Source of the DNA: DASYLJ01 sp036009625
GTDB lineage: Bacteria; Desulfobacterota; Binatia; DP-6
NCBI GenBank assembly: GCA_036009625.1
Contig: DASYLJ010000136.1
Span: 1 to 64,000 of the forward strand
Length of the DNA: 64,000 bases
Reading direction: 5' to 3'
Position 1 is the first letter of the stretch. Each line of letters begins with the position of its first letter. Under the pieces are notes generated by a model. It was not told the DNA's origin. It worked only from the letters and a program-made list of their open reading frames with translations, and ran no database searches. Below, in pieces: positions 6,444 to 15,509 of this stretch. The translations under genes and the position numbers were made by a program.

Positions 6444-8054
6444 CTACGGCATCGCCGCGGCCTTGGCCGCCACCAGATCGAGCAGCTCCCGCATCGGCCA
6501 CGAGTAGTCGAGGACGTGCAGGCCGAGCAGGGCGGGGGAGAGCGCCGGGCTGGCATAGAGCACCGGGTCGGTCCGCAGATCGCCCGGCGCGGGCGTCGCG
6601 TCGATCGCGAGATAGCTGTGGTTGGTGGCGTCCTTCACGCAGCGCCCGCTGTAGAAGTTCTCGTAGAGGAGGAACGGCGTCGTCGCGCCACCGTCGGCGA
6701 CGACATCGAAGAGCGGCTGGGAAGGGTGGAGCCCGAAATACGATCCGGCGAACGCGCCGTCGGCGCTGCCGCCGCCGAGCGCCGCCGGGTTCGTGCAGGC
6801 GACGTCGAGCGCGGGGTCGACGAAGAAGGCGTTCGCGGTGCCGACCGGCGGCATGTCCGCCGCGAACGAGTGGTAGGCGATGACGCAACCCGTCTCGTCG
6901 ACGCTGGTGCACAGCGGCAGGTGCTGGAAGCTTCCTCCCACGATCTCGCCCTGCGGCACACCCACGTTGCCGCCGACCAGCAGCGCGACGATCAGCTTGC
7001 TGCGCAGCGCGGGCGACGGGTCGATCTCCTCCTGCAGGAGGCGCGTCAGCATGAAGACGCCCTGCGAGTGACCCATGATCACGACGTTGCGACCACCGTT
7101 GTACTGCTTCAGGTAGAGGCGCCAGGCGTCGAGGACGTCGCGGTATGCCAGGTCTTGGTAGAACGCCGCGTTCGGCGACTGCAGCGTGGCGAACGTCGTC
7201 TGGCGATAGTGCGGCGCGAACAGGCGGCAGGTGCCGTTGAAGCGCGCCGCCTGCGACAGCAGCGGATCGAGCGTCAGCGCGACGTAGGCGGGGTCGGTGA
7301 CGTTCTCGTGGTTGCCGACGGCGGCGCTCAGATCGACGGTCGGGTAGACGTAGAAGCAGTCGAACGGCTGGTCCTCGGCGCCCGCGTGCGGCTCGACGGT
7401 GGTCGAGAGGTCGGGATGCACGACGGTCGCGGTGAGGTCGTGGTCGAGGCAGTGGTTCGGCGTGATGCCCGGACGACAGAGCCAGCGATCGTCGCGGTCG
7501 AGCGGCAGCGGGCAGACGTCGGGAGCCGTCGAGTCCGTCGCGTGGTACGAGCGGTTCGTCGTGAACGACGGCGTGCCGCCGAAGCGCAGGCACTGCTGCT
7601 GCGCGCCGAGGGTCAGGATCACGCGCACCGGGTCGGGATTGGTGCCGAGCGTGTGTCCGAGCCCGCCGCGCCCGCGTACTCGGATCGTGTTCCCGGCGCG
7701 GACGCGCACGGAGCGGATCGAACCGGTGCTGCGGTACGTCCAGCCGATGACCAGGCCCCGGCGACGAACGGCGCGCCAGCCGGACGCGGGAAGCTCGTAG
7801 GTGGAGTCGAAGACGTCGCCCGCGATCGAGAGGACGCGCAGCGAGCCGCCGTGGAGCGTCGGATCGTCGGCGCTGCCTGCACCGCCGCCGAGCCCGATGG
7901 CGGGGTCGGTCGATGTGATCCGGACCCGATCGGTCGTGAGAGTGAGGCGGCTTCCCGCGAGCAGTGCGTCGGCGGCGAGCACGCGCGAGGCGAGGGAGAA
8001 CAGCACGACGGTGAGCAGCGCGGCGGTGCGACGGTGGAACGTATCGATGTGCAT
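6444..8054 (-). CDS. Secreted DUF3089-family esterase/lipase
   Basis: This 536-residue exported alpha/beta-hydrolase has a signal peptide at residues 1-28 (MHIDTFHRRTAALLTVVLFS...). Residues 30-185 form a beta-rich domain with IRVRGRGGLGHTLGTNPDPV and a Cys-containing ending (CLRFGG), resembling modules appended to other exported proteins of this lineage. Residues 225-530 match DUF3089: FDCFYVYPTVD, LFAPHYRQ, the nucleophile elbow GHSQG with Ser330, and FVDPALDVACTNPAAL. It probably hydrolyses an extracellular ester. GGAGGG lies 10 nt upstream of ATG 8054. It is divergent from a QsdR-like TetR gene, with an inverted repeat between or overlapping the starts, and that gene may control it. Confidence 0.85.
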   Translation of the reverse strand: MHIDTFHRRTAALLTVVLFSLASRVLAADALLAGSRLTLTTDRVRITSTDPAIGLGGGAGSADDPTLHGGSLRVLSIAGDVFDSTYELPASGWRAVRRRGLVIGWTYRSTGSIRSVRVRAGNTIRVRGRGGLGHTLGTNPDPVRVILTLGAQQQCLRFGGTPSFTTNRSYHATDSTAPDVCPLPLDRDDRWLCRPGITPNHCLDHDLTATVVHPDLSTTVEPHAGAEDQPFDCFYVYPTVDLSAAVGNHENVTDPAYVALTLDPLLSQAARFNGTCRLFAPHYRQTTFATLQSPNAAFYQDLAYRDVLDAWRLYLKQYNGGRNVVIMGHSQGVFMLTRLLQEEIDPSPALRSKLIVALLVGGNVGVPQGEIVGGSFQHLPLCTSVDETGCVIAYHSFAADMPPVGTANAFFVDPALDVACTNPAALGGGSADGAFAGSYFGLHPSQPLFDVVADGGATTPFLLYENFYSGRCVKDATNHSYLAIDATPAPGDLRTDPVLYASPALSPALLGLHVLDYSWPMRELLDLVAAKAAAMP

Positions 8055-8078
8055 CGAAGTGGACCCTCCCCGGTCCGT

Positions 8079-8124
8079 GTGCGACACTCGTGCTCGCATG
8101 AGACACACCAGGAATGTGTCGCAC
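8079..8124. promoter_or_regulatory. Candidate operator between divergent genes
   Basis: GTGCGACAC (8079-8087) and GTGTCGCAC (8116-8124) are a perfect 9-bp inverted repeat, 28 bp apart, upstream of the esterase gene and overlapping the apparent 5' end of the TetR gene. This fits an operator for the divergent regulator if that regulator starts downstream, for example at GTG 8190. Confidence 0.5.
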
Positions 8125-8739
8125 TCGGCGATAGCAGACCGCCCGCGCGGCACGCAACAGATTTCTCGTCCCTCCGCTCGGCGGAGTGTCGGCCCCGCCG
8201 ATGCGTTCGCAGCGGCGCAGCGCCGCTACTTCGCTGGCGACCCGCTCGACATGCGGGCACTCGCGGGCGAGCTCGGCGTGTCGCGGGCCACGCTCTATCG
8301 CTGGACGGGGCAGCGCGAGCAGCTCCTCGGCGCCGTCATCTGGTCGGCGGCCGAGGCCATCCATCAGCAGAGCATGCGCGACGCCCGCGGTCGTGGCGCG
8401 AAGCGCATCCTCGCCGTCTTCGATCGCAGCATGACCGCGTTCGCCAAGGCCCCGGAGCTGCGGCGCTTCCTCGAGAACGATCCGCACGTGGCACTTCGCG
8501 TCCTGACGCGTCGGGACGGGGCGGTGCAGAGCGGTTTGGTCCGAGCCGTCGGCGACCTCATTCGCGCCGAGGTCGCGCGCGGTGCGTATGCCGCGCCGGT
8601 CGATCCGGCGGTGTTGGCGTATGCGATCGTCCGCGTCGGCGAAGCGTTCCTCTACAACGACGCGATCGTGGCGCTCGAGCCCAACCTCGCCGAGGCGAAG
8701 GCGATCGTGCGACTCCTGCTCAGTCGCTCGGCGTCGTGA
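8098..8739 (+). CDS. QsdR-like TetR family regulator
   Basis: From ATG 8098 the product has 213 residues. The recognisable part begins near residue 32: helix-turn-helix LDMRALAGELGVSRATLYRWTG, then a QsdR-type C-terminal domain (FRRFLxxDPxxALRVLTRR, and later AYAIVRVGEAFLYNDAI). The first 30 residues are Arg/Ser-rich and not typical, so GTG 8190 is a plausible true start that would leave the 8079-8124 inverted repeat upstream. In QsdR-type families such regulators control esterases or lactonases. Here the divergent secreted esterase is the obvious target, which is an inference. Confidence 0.8.
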   Translation: MRHTRNVSHSAIADRPRGTQQISRPSARRSVGPADAFAAAQRRYFAGDPLDMRALAGELGVSRATLYRWTGQREQLLGAVIWSAAEAIHQQSMRDARGRGAKRILAVFDRSMTAFAKAPELRRFLENDPHVALRVLTRRDGAVQSGLVRAVGDLIRAEVARGAYAAPVDPAVLAYAIVRVGEAFLYNDAIVALEPNLAEAKAIVRLLLSRSAS

Positions 8740-8799
8740 CGCGCGGCGGCGCTGGTTTTCGCTGGACCCCACGGCTGGTCGGGCGGTATCTGCACGTGC

Positions 8800-10848
8800 A
8801 TGCTGCATCGACTGCTGGCGATCTCCTTGCTGTGCGCGACGCCCGCCTTGGCGCTGCTGGCCGATCGTCCCGGCGATCCCGTCGTGCTCCGTGGCAGCCA
8901 GCTCCCGGGTCTGCTCGGCGAGGCACCCGGTGCCGTGGTCGCGTTCCGTTGGGACGGCGGTGACTGGCTGCAGATTCCGGTGCAGGTCGACGAGCGCGAC
9001 CTCAAGCGGTCCGATCTGATTCGCAACAACGTCAACGGCGGCAATCTGCTGGAGGTCTTCTGCGATCCGGCCCTCGCGTCGGGTGTCGATTCGGACCCCA
9101 TGCTCGACGCCAACGACGAGATCGTCTTCATGGCACGCGACGCGGGTGCGCAGGCGCCGGCGTTCTCCTCGCCTGTCGGCATGGTGCCGGGCACGGCTGT
9201 CGCGTTGCAGCTCACCGATCCGCTCGACGGCGACGATGCCTGGGTCTACCTCTTCGTGCAGTCGATCGTGGTGCTGGATCCCGGTGCGGGTGCGCACTAC
9301 GTCGACTACCAGGTCGATCTGCTCGGCGATCTGCCCTACGGCGATGGCCCACATCCCGAAAACAGCGTGGTCCTCACGCCCAACTACCGTGTCCGGTTCA
9401 ACGGGCGATGGGTCGCCGACGACGTGGGTGTCACCGCGGGTGGGGCGACGGGCGTGGACCTGCTCGATCGGCGGAAGATCACCCAGGTCTTCACCTGCGG
9501 AAGCAACGAGCAGGTCTTCTCCGACGGCCAGTGCGGGTTCTACGTGAATCGCGTCGGCCCGGTGCGTGCGCTGCGCGGCTACATCGGCGCCGAGAGCGGG
9601 CCCGAGACGCAGCGCGAGCATGCGTTCTACGATCGTCGTGAGGACATCCGGACCAACCTGCGCGTGCATCCCATCGCCGGGCTCGTGGAGACCTGGGACT
9701 ACGCCGCCACCGCGACGGGGATGACCTACACCAACAACAACAATCTGGCCGGCGTCATCGTCGACGGCCTGCCCGACGCGGTGGCCGGGGGCGAGCTCGC
9801 GTGGGAGAGCCTGACGGGTCCGCAGGGCACCCTCGTCCACGTCCACGGGCTCGAGACGAACTTCGGTGTGGCGCGTGGCTCCGCGTACGAGGATGACGTG
9901 ACGCCGTCACCGCAGTGTACCGGCGATGGCGTTGCCTATGCGGCGAGCGGTCCCAGTGTCTTCTCCTTCAGCTTCCCCGATACCAGCTTCGACACTGGCA
10001 ACTTCCTGACGGCGACCCGCACCGTGCTCTACGACGCGCCGGGCGCCTCGGGCGCCGCCCTGGCGCAACGCGCGCTGAATCCGCTGTCGATCACGCCGTC
10101 GTTCTTCGTCGGCCCCGACTGCGGCAACGGCGCGCTGGACGCCGGCGAGGAGTGCGACGACGGCGACGCGCTCGGTGACGATTGCTGCGACGCGAACTGC
10201 CGCTGGGCGTTTGCGGGGACGGCCTGCAATGCCGACGGCAATGCGTGCACCATCGATGCCTGCGACGGTGGCGCGGCGTGCGCGTTGATCGCACCGGTGG
10301 TGTGCGGGGTGTGCGAGCGATGCGATACGACGGCGGGCTGTGTCGTCGAGATCGATCCCACCTGCCGCGAGCCGCTGGCGGCCGGCAAATCGACATTGAG
10401 CGTACAGCGCAAGCTCCGCGGGCTCGACACGCTCACCTGGAAGTGGGGCGGTGGGCCCGCGACGCCGGCCGCCGACTTCGGGGACCCGGTGAACACGACG
10501 ACCTACACGTTGTGCGGGTTCGACGCCGCGGCCAGTCCCGCTCGCGTGATCCTTGCCCGCAGGGCATTGCCATCGGCGACGTGGTTGGGGAAGGGGAAGC
10601 CCGTCGGCAGCAAGGGCTGGAAGCGGAAAGCGGGCCTCTTTGGCGAAACCACGCTGATGCCGGGAACCGAAGGCAAGGCGAGGATCTCGCTCAAGCGTCA
10701 GGAGGAGATCCCGCTGAGCTTCGTCTACGTTCCGCCGGTGCGTGTCGAGCTCCGCAGCTCCGACGGGCTCTGCTGGGCCTCGGACTTCGGTCCCGCCGGC
10801 GTGCTGCGGAACGACGCGACGGCGTTCAAGGCGAAGAGCACGCCCTGA
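8800..10848 (+). CDS. Secreted Cys-rich protein with C-terminal TWKW module
   Basis: This 682-residue exported protein has a signal peptide at residues 1-20 (MLHRLLAISLLCATPALALL). Residues 25-440 are a beta-rich domain without a motif I recognise (QIPVQVDERDL, YVDYQVDLLGD). Residues 442-515 are Myxococcus-type Cys repeats starting CGNGALDAGEECDDGD, with paired cysteines. The last 150 residues are a beta module with LTWKWGGGPAT, TTYTLCGFD and CWASDFG. A near-identical module closes the protein encoded tail to tail at 10853-12625, with only 4 bp between the stop codons. A surface or matrix protein is likely; no catalytic residues are apparent. Confidence 0.8.
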   Translation: MLHRLLAISLLCATPALALLADRPGDPVVLRGSQLPGLLGEAPGAVVAFRWDGGDWLQIPVQVDERDLKRSDLIRNNVNGGNLLEVFCDPALASGVDSDPMLDANDEIVFMARDAGAQAPAFSSPVGMVPGTAVALQLTDPLDGDDAWVYLFVQSIVVLDPGAGAHYVDYQVDLLGDLPYGDGPHPENSVVLTPNYRVRFNGRWVADDVGVTAGGATGVDLLDRRKITQVFTCGSNEQVFSDGQCGFYVNRVGPVRALRGYIGAESGPETQREHAFYDRREDIRTNLRVHPIAGLVETWDYAATATGMTYTNNNNLAGVIVDGLPDAVAGGELAWESLTGPQGTLVHVHGLETNFGVARGSAYEDDVTPSPQCTGDGVAYAASGPSVFSFSFPDTSFDTGNFLTATRTVLYDAPGASGAALAQRALNPLSITPSFFVGPDCGNGALDAGEECDDGDALGDDCCDANCRWAFAGTACNADGNACTIDACDGGAACALIAPVVCGVCERCDTTAGCVVEIDPTCREPLAAGKSTLSVQRKLRGLDTLTWKWGGGPATPAADFGDPVNTTTYTLCGFDAAASPARVILARRALPSATWLGKGKPVGSKGWKRKAGLFGETTLMPGTEGKARISLKRQEEIPLSFVYVPPVRVELRSSDGLCWASDFGPAGVLRNDATAFKAKSTP

Positions 10849-10852
10849 GGGC

Positions 10853-12625
10853 TCAGTCGCTCCGCGCCTTCAGCTGGCTCGAGGTGTTCACCTGCGCCGA
10901 CGAGTAGGTGGCCTCGAAGCACGCGGCGTCGCTCGCCTGCAGCTGCACGCGGACGGGCAGCGTGAGGCCGAGCGCCGGCATCCCGAGGTTCGGCCCCTTG
11001 CCCTTGAGCGTGATCTTGGCCTTGCCGGTGGTGCCGGTCGTGAGCGACATCTTCTCGAGGCCCGACGGGGTGCGGTCCTTGTCCTTGTAGCCGAACCCCT
11101 TCGCGCTCTGCTTCCAGCAGGCGCGGCCGGCACAGAGGCCGCCGGCGGGCGCCGTGGCGGCGAGCACGAGTCGCCCGCCATTCTGATCGAAGACGCACAG
11201 CGTGTAGTCGGTCGTGTCGAGCGGCAGGCCGAGGTCGCCGAGCGTGGTCGCGGCGCCGCGCGTCCACTTCCACGACGCGAGATCCCCAGTGTCCGGTGCG
11301 CGGTTCTTCAGCTGCAGCGACGCCTTGCCCGGCGACGTCGGCACGCGACAGCCGGCGCGCGGACCGACGACGCAGCCGCCGGCCTCGCAACGCTCGCAGG
11401 CGCCACAGCCGCCCGTGCCTCCGCCGCACACGCCGCCCGTGCACGTCCCGCCGGTGGAGCAGGCGTCGCCGTCGCTGCAGGACGCGCCGTTCGGTGCCAG
11501 CAGATCGGCCGGGCAGGTGACATCGACGCCGTTGCAGCTCTCGGCGACGTCGCACGCCCCGGATGCCGACCGACACACCGCGGTGCTCTTCGCATCGGAC
11601 GGGCAGGCGTTGCCGATGCCGTCGCAGGTTTCGGCGATGTCGCACGCTCCAGCAGCTGGACGGCAGACGACGAAGGCGCCGGCGGCGCTGTCCATCGGGC
11701 AGGTGCCGTCGATCCCGTTGCAGACCTCGGCGTTGTCGCAGGCGCCGGCGCCGGCGCGGCAGGACGTGCCGGCGGCGCGCAGCGTGCAGTTGATGGTGCA
11801 GCACGAGCCCGGCGTGCCATTGGCGGCGCCGTCGTCGCAGCCTTCGGCGTAACTCGGGCTGCCGTCGACGACGCCGTTGCCGCAGAGCGACACCAGCGTG
11901 ATGTCGACCATGTGGCCGTCGTCGGCGCGGACGCGGGCGGGATTGCCTGGATAGTCGCCGGCGGTCTCGACCGTATCGTTCGACGTACCACCCATGCGCA
12001 CGGCCGCCTGGTCGCCGGAGCCGGGGCTGTAGGTGATCTGGTTCCAGACGAAGCGCAGCGTGTGCGCCTGTGGGGCGCCGCTGCTGACGTTGAAGATGGT
12101 GGCGGTGGCGGTCTGATTGAACGCGACCGTGATGGGGTCGAAGACCAGCGGGATGTCGTTGGCGCGACCCGGGTCGGCGAGGTCGAGCGTACCAGCGACC
12201 AGCGTCCCCCCGGTCTGCGTTCCGGTGAGGGCGGTCATGTCGGCATAGTGGTCGGCGGCGAGGACGTTGTCCTCGATCAGGTGCAGATCACCCCGACGAC
12301 GCTGCGTGACGACGAGCCGGTACGCGCCGGGGGCCGTCACCGTGAAGGTGACGTTGTAGTCGGAGTCGAGGCTCTCCCAGCGGGCGGGACCGAAGAGGCT
12401 CGGATCGAGCGTGACCAGGGCGGCATACCGCGTCGAGATCGCGGAGGACGTCGCCGCCGTCACGGTGACCGCGCTCTCGCGCTCGTAGCTCGTGGCCAGC
12501 GGCGCCAGCACGACCTCGTCGGGCGAGTTGCCGGCGTTGCGGAGTGCCGTCACCCCCGTGATCTGGGCCGACGACGGGGTGACGAGCACGAGGGCCAGCA
12601 GCGTCGCGAGCGCGGCATGCAGCAT
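10853..12625 (-). CDS. Secreted Cys-rich repeat protein with C-terminal TWKW module
   Basis: This 590-residue exported protein has a signal peptide at residues 1-20 (MLHAALATLLALVLVTPSSA). Residues 22-240 are a beta-sandwich-like region (AVTVTAATSSAISTRYAAL... and VTAPGAYRLVVTQRRRGDL). CGNGVVDGSPSYAEGCDDG then leads into three to four tandem Cys repeats of the form CRxxxGxCDxAExCxGxxxxCPxD. The final 150 residues are the beta module with LASWKWTRGAATTLGDLG, DYTLCVFDQ and CFEATY. The shared ending and tail-to-tail order with the 8800-10848 gene suggest an inverted duplication of the 3' parts. An extracellular function is inferred; binding partners are unknown. Confidence 0.8.
   Translation of the reverse strand: MLHAALATLLALVLVTPSSAQITGVTALRNAGNSPDEVVLAPLATSYERESAVTVTAATSSAISTRYAALVTLDPSLFGPARWESLDSDYNVTFTVTAPGAYRLVVTQRRRGDLHLIEDNVLAADHYADMTALTGTQTGGTLVAGTLDLADPGRANDIPLVFDPITVAFNQTATATIFNVSSGAPQAHTLRFVWNQITYSPGSGDQAAVRMGGTSNDTVETAGDYPGNPARVRADDGHMVDITLVSLCGNGVVDGSPSYAEGCDDGAANGTPGSCCTINCTLRAAGTSCRAGAGACDNAEVCNGIDGTCPMDSAAGAFVVCRPAAGACDIAETCDGIGNACPSDAKSTAVCRSASGACDVAESCNGVDVTCPADLLAPNGASCSDGDACSTGGTCTGGVCGGGTGGCGACERCEAGGCVVGPRAGCRVPTSPGKASLQLKNRAPDTGDLASWKWTRGAATTLGDLGLPLDTTDYTLCVFDQNGGRLVLAATAPAGGLCAGRACWKQSAKGFGYKDKDRTPSGLEKMSLTTGTTGKAKITLKGKGPNLGMPALGLTLPVRVQLQASDAACFEATYSSAQVNTSSQLKARSD
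11503..11768 (-). repeat. Tandem Cys-repeat coding units
   Basis: Three tandem units of about 90 bp encode variants of CRxxxGxCDxAExCxGxxxxCPxD at about 11690-11768, 11590-11664 and 11503-11577. The internal similarity is visible at DNA level as repeated GTCGCA and GGGCAGG blocks. It lies inside the 10853-12625 gene and is of disintegrin-like type. Confidence 0.7.
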
Positions 12626-12672
12626 GGCATCCCGCTACCACGACTGGCATCGAAGCTGTCAAGGATAAATAC

Positions 12673-14031
12673 TCAGTCCGCTTCGTATTCCTGCAGCTTG
12701 CGGTAGAGCGTCTTGCGCGTGACGCCGAGCGTCTGCGCCGCCAGCGTCTTGTTGCCGCCGACCGCCTCGACGACGCGCAGGATGTAGCGACGCTCGACCT
12801 CGGCCAGCGACACCAGCTCCGACGGATCGTCGCTGGCGATGAGCACGTGCGAGCGCTTGTAGGCGCGCACCGTCTCCGGCAGATCGTCCACCGTGATGCG
12901 CTCGCCGCGTGCGAGCGCGACGGCGCGCTCGATGCAATTCTGCAGCTCGCGCACGTTGCCCGGCCACGCGTAGGCGATGAGCTTCTCCGCTGCCGCCGGC
13001 GCGATGCCGGTGACGGGCCGGCCCGCCCGTGCGGCGTGCAGGTCGACGAAGTGCTGCGCTAGCAGCAGGACGTCGCCGCCACGCGCACGCAGCGGTGGCA
13101 GCTGGACGTGGATCACGTTGATGCGGAAGTAGAGGTCCTCGCGGAAGAGCCCGTCGTCGATGCGCGAGCGCAGGTCTCGATTCGTGGTGGCGACGATACG
13201 GACGTCGAACGGCACCTCGGTGTCGCCGCCGACCGGGCGCACGGTGCGCTCCTGCAGCGCGCGCAGGAGCTTCGGCTGGAGCGCGATCGGCATGTCGCCG
13301 ATCTCGTCCAGCAGCAGCGTCCCGCCGCTGGCCTGCACGCAGAGGCCGGCGCGCGGGGTGCGTGCGTCGGTGAAGGCGCCGCGCACGTGGCCGAAGAGCT
13401 CGCTCTCGAGCAGCGCCTCGGGCATCGCCGAGCAGTTGATGGCGATGAAAGGGCCGCCCCGTCGCGGACCGCGCTCGTGCAGCTCGCGCGCCACCACCTC
13501 CTTCCCGGTGCCGCTCTCGCCGGTGACGAGCACCGAGCTGTTCGAGTCGGCGATGCGCTCCAGCACGTCGTAGACCGCGGTCATGGCGGCGCTGGTCCCG
13601 AGGACGCGGCCGAACCGCGTCGCGTCCTCGACCGCCCGCCGCAGCTGCGCCACCTCTTCCTGCAGCCGCCGGTGCTGCACGGCACGACCGAGCGCCACCA
13701 CCAGCGCGTCGTTCTCGACCGGCTTGGTGAGGAAGTCGTATGCGCCGGCACGGATGGCGGCGATCGCGGTCTCGAGGCGACCGAAGGCGGTGAGCACGAT
13801 GACCGGAACGTCGGGCCGGCTGCCGACGATGCGCTCGCACAGCTCGAGGCCGCTCATGCCCGGCATGTTGAGGTCGGTGACGACCACGTCGACATCGGCG
13901 GTGCGTAGCCGATCGAGCGCCTCGGCCGGCTGCGTGCTCCAGGTGACGTCGAAGCCGCGCTTGCCGAGGACGAGCGCCAGCGTCTCGCACATGCCGCGGT
14001 CGTCGTCGACGACGAGGAGGCGTCCGCTCAT
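12673..14031 (-). CDS. NtrC-family sigma-54-dependent response regulator
   Basis: The 452-residue protein has a receiver domain (Asp53 in VVVTDLNMPGM, Lys103 in FLTKP), an AAA+ domain (Walker A GESGTGKE at 171-178, Walker B LLLDEIGDM, sensor WPGNVRELQNCIERA) and a C-terminal Fis-type helix-turn-helix (NKTLAAQTLGVTRKTLYRKL). The sigma-54 contact loop reads GAFTDA at 218-223 instead of GAFTGA. The ATG at 14031 overlaps the stop of the upstream sensor kinase gene (ATGA), so it is the cognate regulator. It activates sigma-54 promoters after phosphorylation. I found no convincing target site in the window. Confidence 0.92.
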   Translation of the reverse strand: MSGRLLVVDDDRGMCETLALVLGKRGFDVTWSTQPAEALDRLRTADVDVVVTDLNMPGMSGLELCERIVGSRPDVPVIVLTAFGRLETAIAAIRAGAYDFLTKPVENDALVVALGRAVQHRRLQEEVAQLRRAVEDATRFGRVLGTSAAMTAVYDVLERIADSNSSVLVTGESGTGKEVVARELHERGPRRGGPFIAINCSAMPEALLESELFGHVRGAFTDARTPRAGLCVQASGGTLLLDEIGDMPIALQPKLLRALQERTVRPVGGDTEVPFDVRIVATTNRDLRSRIDDGLFREDLYFRINVIHVQLPPLRARGGDVLLLAQHFVDLHAARAGRPVTGIAPAAAEKLIAYAWPGNVRELQNCIERAVALARGERITVDDLPETVRAYKRSHVLIASDDPSELVSLAEVERRYILRVVEAVGGNKTLAAQTLGVTRKTLYRKLQEYEAD

Positions 14032-15509
14032 GACACGGCGCCCAGCTGGTCCTGGGCCTGGTCGAGGGCGGGGAGGAAGACGCGGAACGTCGTGCCCTGG
14101 CCGGGGGCGCTGTCGACGCCGACCCAGCCGCCGTGGTCGGTGACGATGCCGTGCGCCACCGACAGGCCGAGGCCGGTGCCCTCGCCGACGTCCTTGGTGG
14201 TGAAGAAGGGCTCGAAGACGTGGGGGAGGTTCTCGGGCGCGATGCCGGGCCCTTCGTCCTGCACGCTGATGACGACCCAATCCTGCGCGGGCTGCCCCGG
14301 GTCGTCGGGCAGCGTCGTGCGTTCGGTCCCGACCCGGACGTGCATGCGGCCACCCTCGGGCAGGGCCTGGATGGCGTTGACGACGATGTTCGCGAGCGCC
14401 TGCTGGATCTGGTTCAGGTCGACGCGCGCCAGCACCGGAGCCCCGCCGGACGGAAAGTCGACGCTGATGCGGCGGGCGTGCGACGCCGAGCCGAGCAGGT
14501 CGAGGGTGCGGCCGACGATGCGCTGCACGTCGGCGACGCCGAGGTCGGCCGAGCGGCGGCGCGAGAAGTCGAGCAGCTGGCGGATGATCCCCGTCATGCG
14601 CTGCGCCTGATCGCCGATGACGCGCGCGTTCGCGACGACGTCGGTCTGCGCCAGCGTACCGTCGGCCAGCAGCGCCGCCCGTGCCGCGACGATGCTGAGC
14701 GGCGTGCCGAGCTCGTGCGCCACGCCGGCGGCGAGCTGTCCCACGGTGGCGAGACGATCGGTGTGCCGGAGCTGCTCCATGGCCGCCAGGCGGGCCTGGG
14801 TCTCCTCCAGTACGCGACGGTTGGCTTCTTCGAGCTGATCGGACATTGCGTTCATCTCCTCGGCGAGCTCGCCGATCTCGTCACGATGGCGCGCGACCAG
14901 GCGCCCGGAAAAATCGCCCGCCCCCATGCGTCGCGCCTTGTCGCGCAGCTCCTGCATCGGACGGCCGACGATGCGCGCGCCGAAGACCATGGCGTTGGCG
15001 CCGCACAGGAGCGTGATGACGAGCGCGGTGACGGCGATGCCGAGATGGCTCGTCTTCACGTAGCTCAGCTGGCGGTCGAGCGACTCGGCCACCTCGAGCA
15101 CGTCGAAGGTCTCCGGCGACACCGGCAGGTAGGTGTATCGACGCATGTGGCCGTCCGGCTCCGTCAGCACCACCCGACGGATCTGCCCGGCCGCGACCGC
15201 CTCCCGATCTTTGGCCGGCAGGCGCAGGGCGTGGGGGTCGCCTTCGGGGGCGTCGAGTCGGACCCAGTGGGCGTCGAGGTCGGTGATGGCGTTCGCCACC
15301 TCCTCGACGATCTGGCGGGCGCGCTGCTCCCCCTCGTGCATCCATATCTGCTTGATGGTGCCGAGGAATGCCTGCCCGCGCTTCGTCGGGCGTTCGAGCT
15401 CGCTCTGAAAGAGCTGCGCCGAGTTGTGCCATTGGAACCACGCATGGCCCCCCATGACGGCCAGGATGCCGAAGACGAGGACGATCGTGAGCTTGCGTGC
15501 CAGCTTCAT
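14028..15509 (-). CDS. Membrane sensor histidine kinase (NtrB/ZraS type)
   Basis: This 493-residue kinase has TM1 at about 8-25, a periplasmic sensor of about 125 residues, TM2 at about 157-177, HAMP at about 178-232, a coiled linker, a HisKA domain with His265 in VAHELGTPLS, and a HATPase domain with NIVVNAIQAL, DEGPGIAP and GEGTGLGLS. The periplasmic domain (DGHMRRYTYLPVSPE) resembles the single sensor found in chemoreceptor-like kinases; the ligand is unknown. It is co-translated with the NtrC-type regulator downstream. GGAGG lies 6 nt before ATG 15509. It is the first gene of the operon. Confidence 0.92.
   Translation of the reverse strand: MKLARKLTIVLVFGILAVMGGHAWFQWHNSAQLFQSELERPTKRGQAFLGTIKQIWMHEGEQRARQIVEEVANAITDLDAHWVRLDAPEGDPHALRLPAKDREAVAAGQIRRVVLTEPDGHMRRYTYLPVSPETFDVLEVAESLDRQLSYVKTSHLGIAVTALVITLLCGANAMVFGARIVGRPMQELRDKARRMGAGDFSGRLVARHRDEIGELAEEMNAMSDQLEEANRRVLEETQARLAAMEQLRHTDRLATVGQLAAGVAHELGTPLSIVAARAALLADGTLAQTDVVANARVIGDQAQRMTGIIRQLLDFSRRRSADLGVADVQRIVGRTLDLLGSASHARRISVDFPSGGAPVLARVDLNQIQQALANIVVNAIQALPEGGRMHVRVGTERTTLPDDPGQPAQDWVVISVQDEGPGIAPENLPHVFEPFFTTKDVGEGTGLGLSVAHGIVTDHGGWVGVDSAPGQGTTFRVFLPALDQAQDQLGAVS

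Noticed and set aside
11503..11768. Regular repeats resembling a CRISPR-like array
   Set aside because: The units are in frame, about 90 bp, and encode Cys-rich repeats within a secreted protein. Spacing and variation follow codons.
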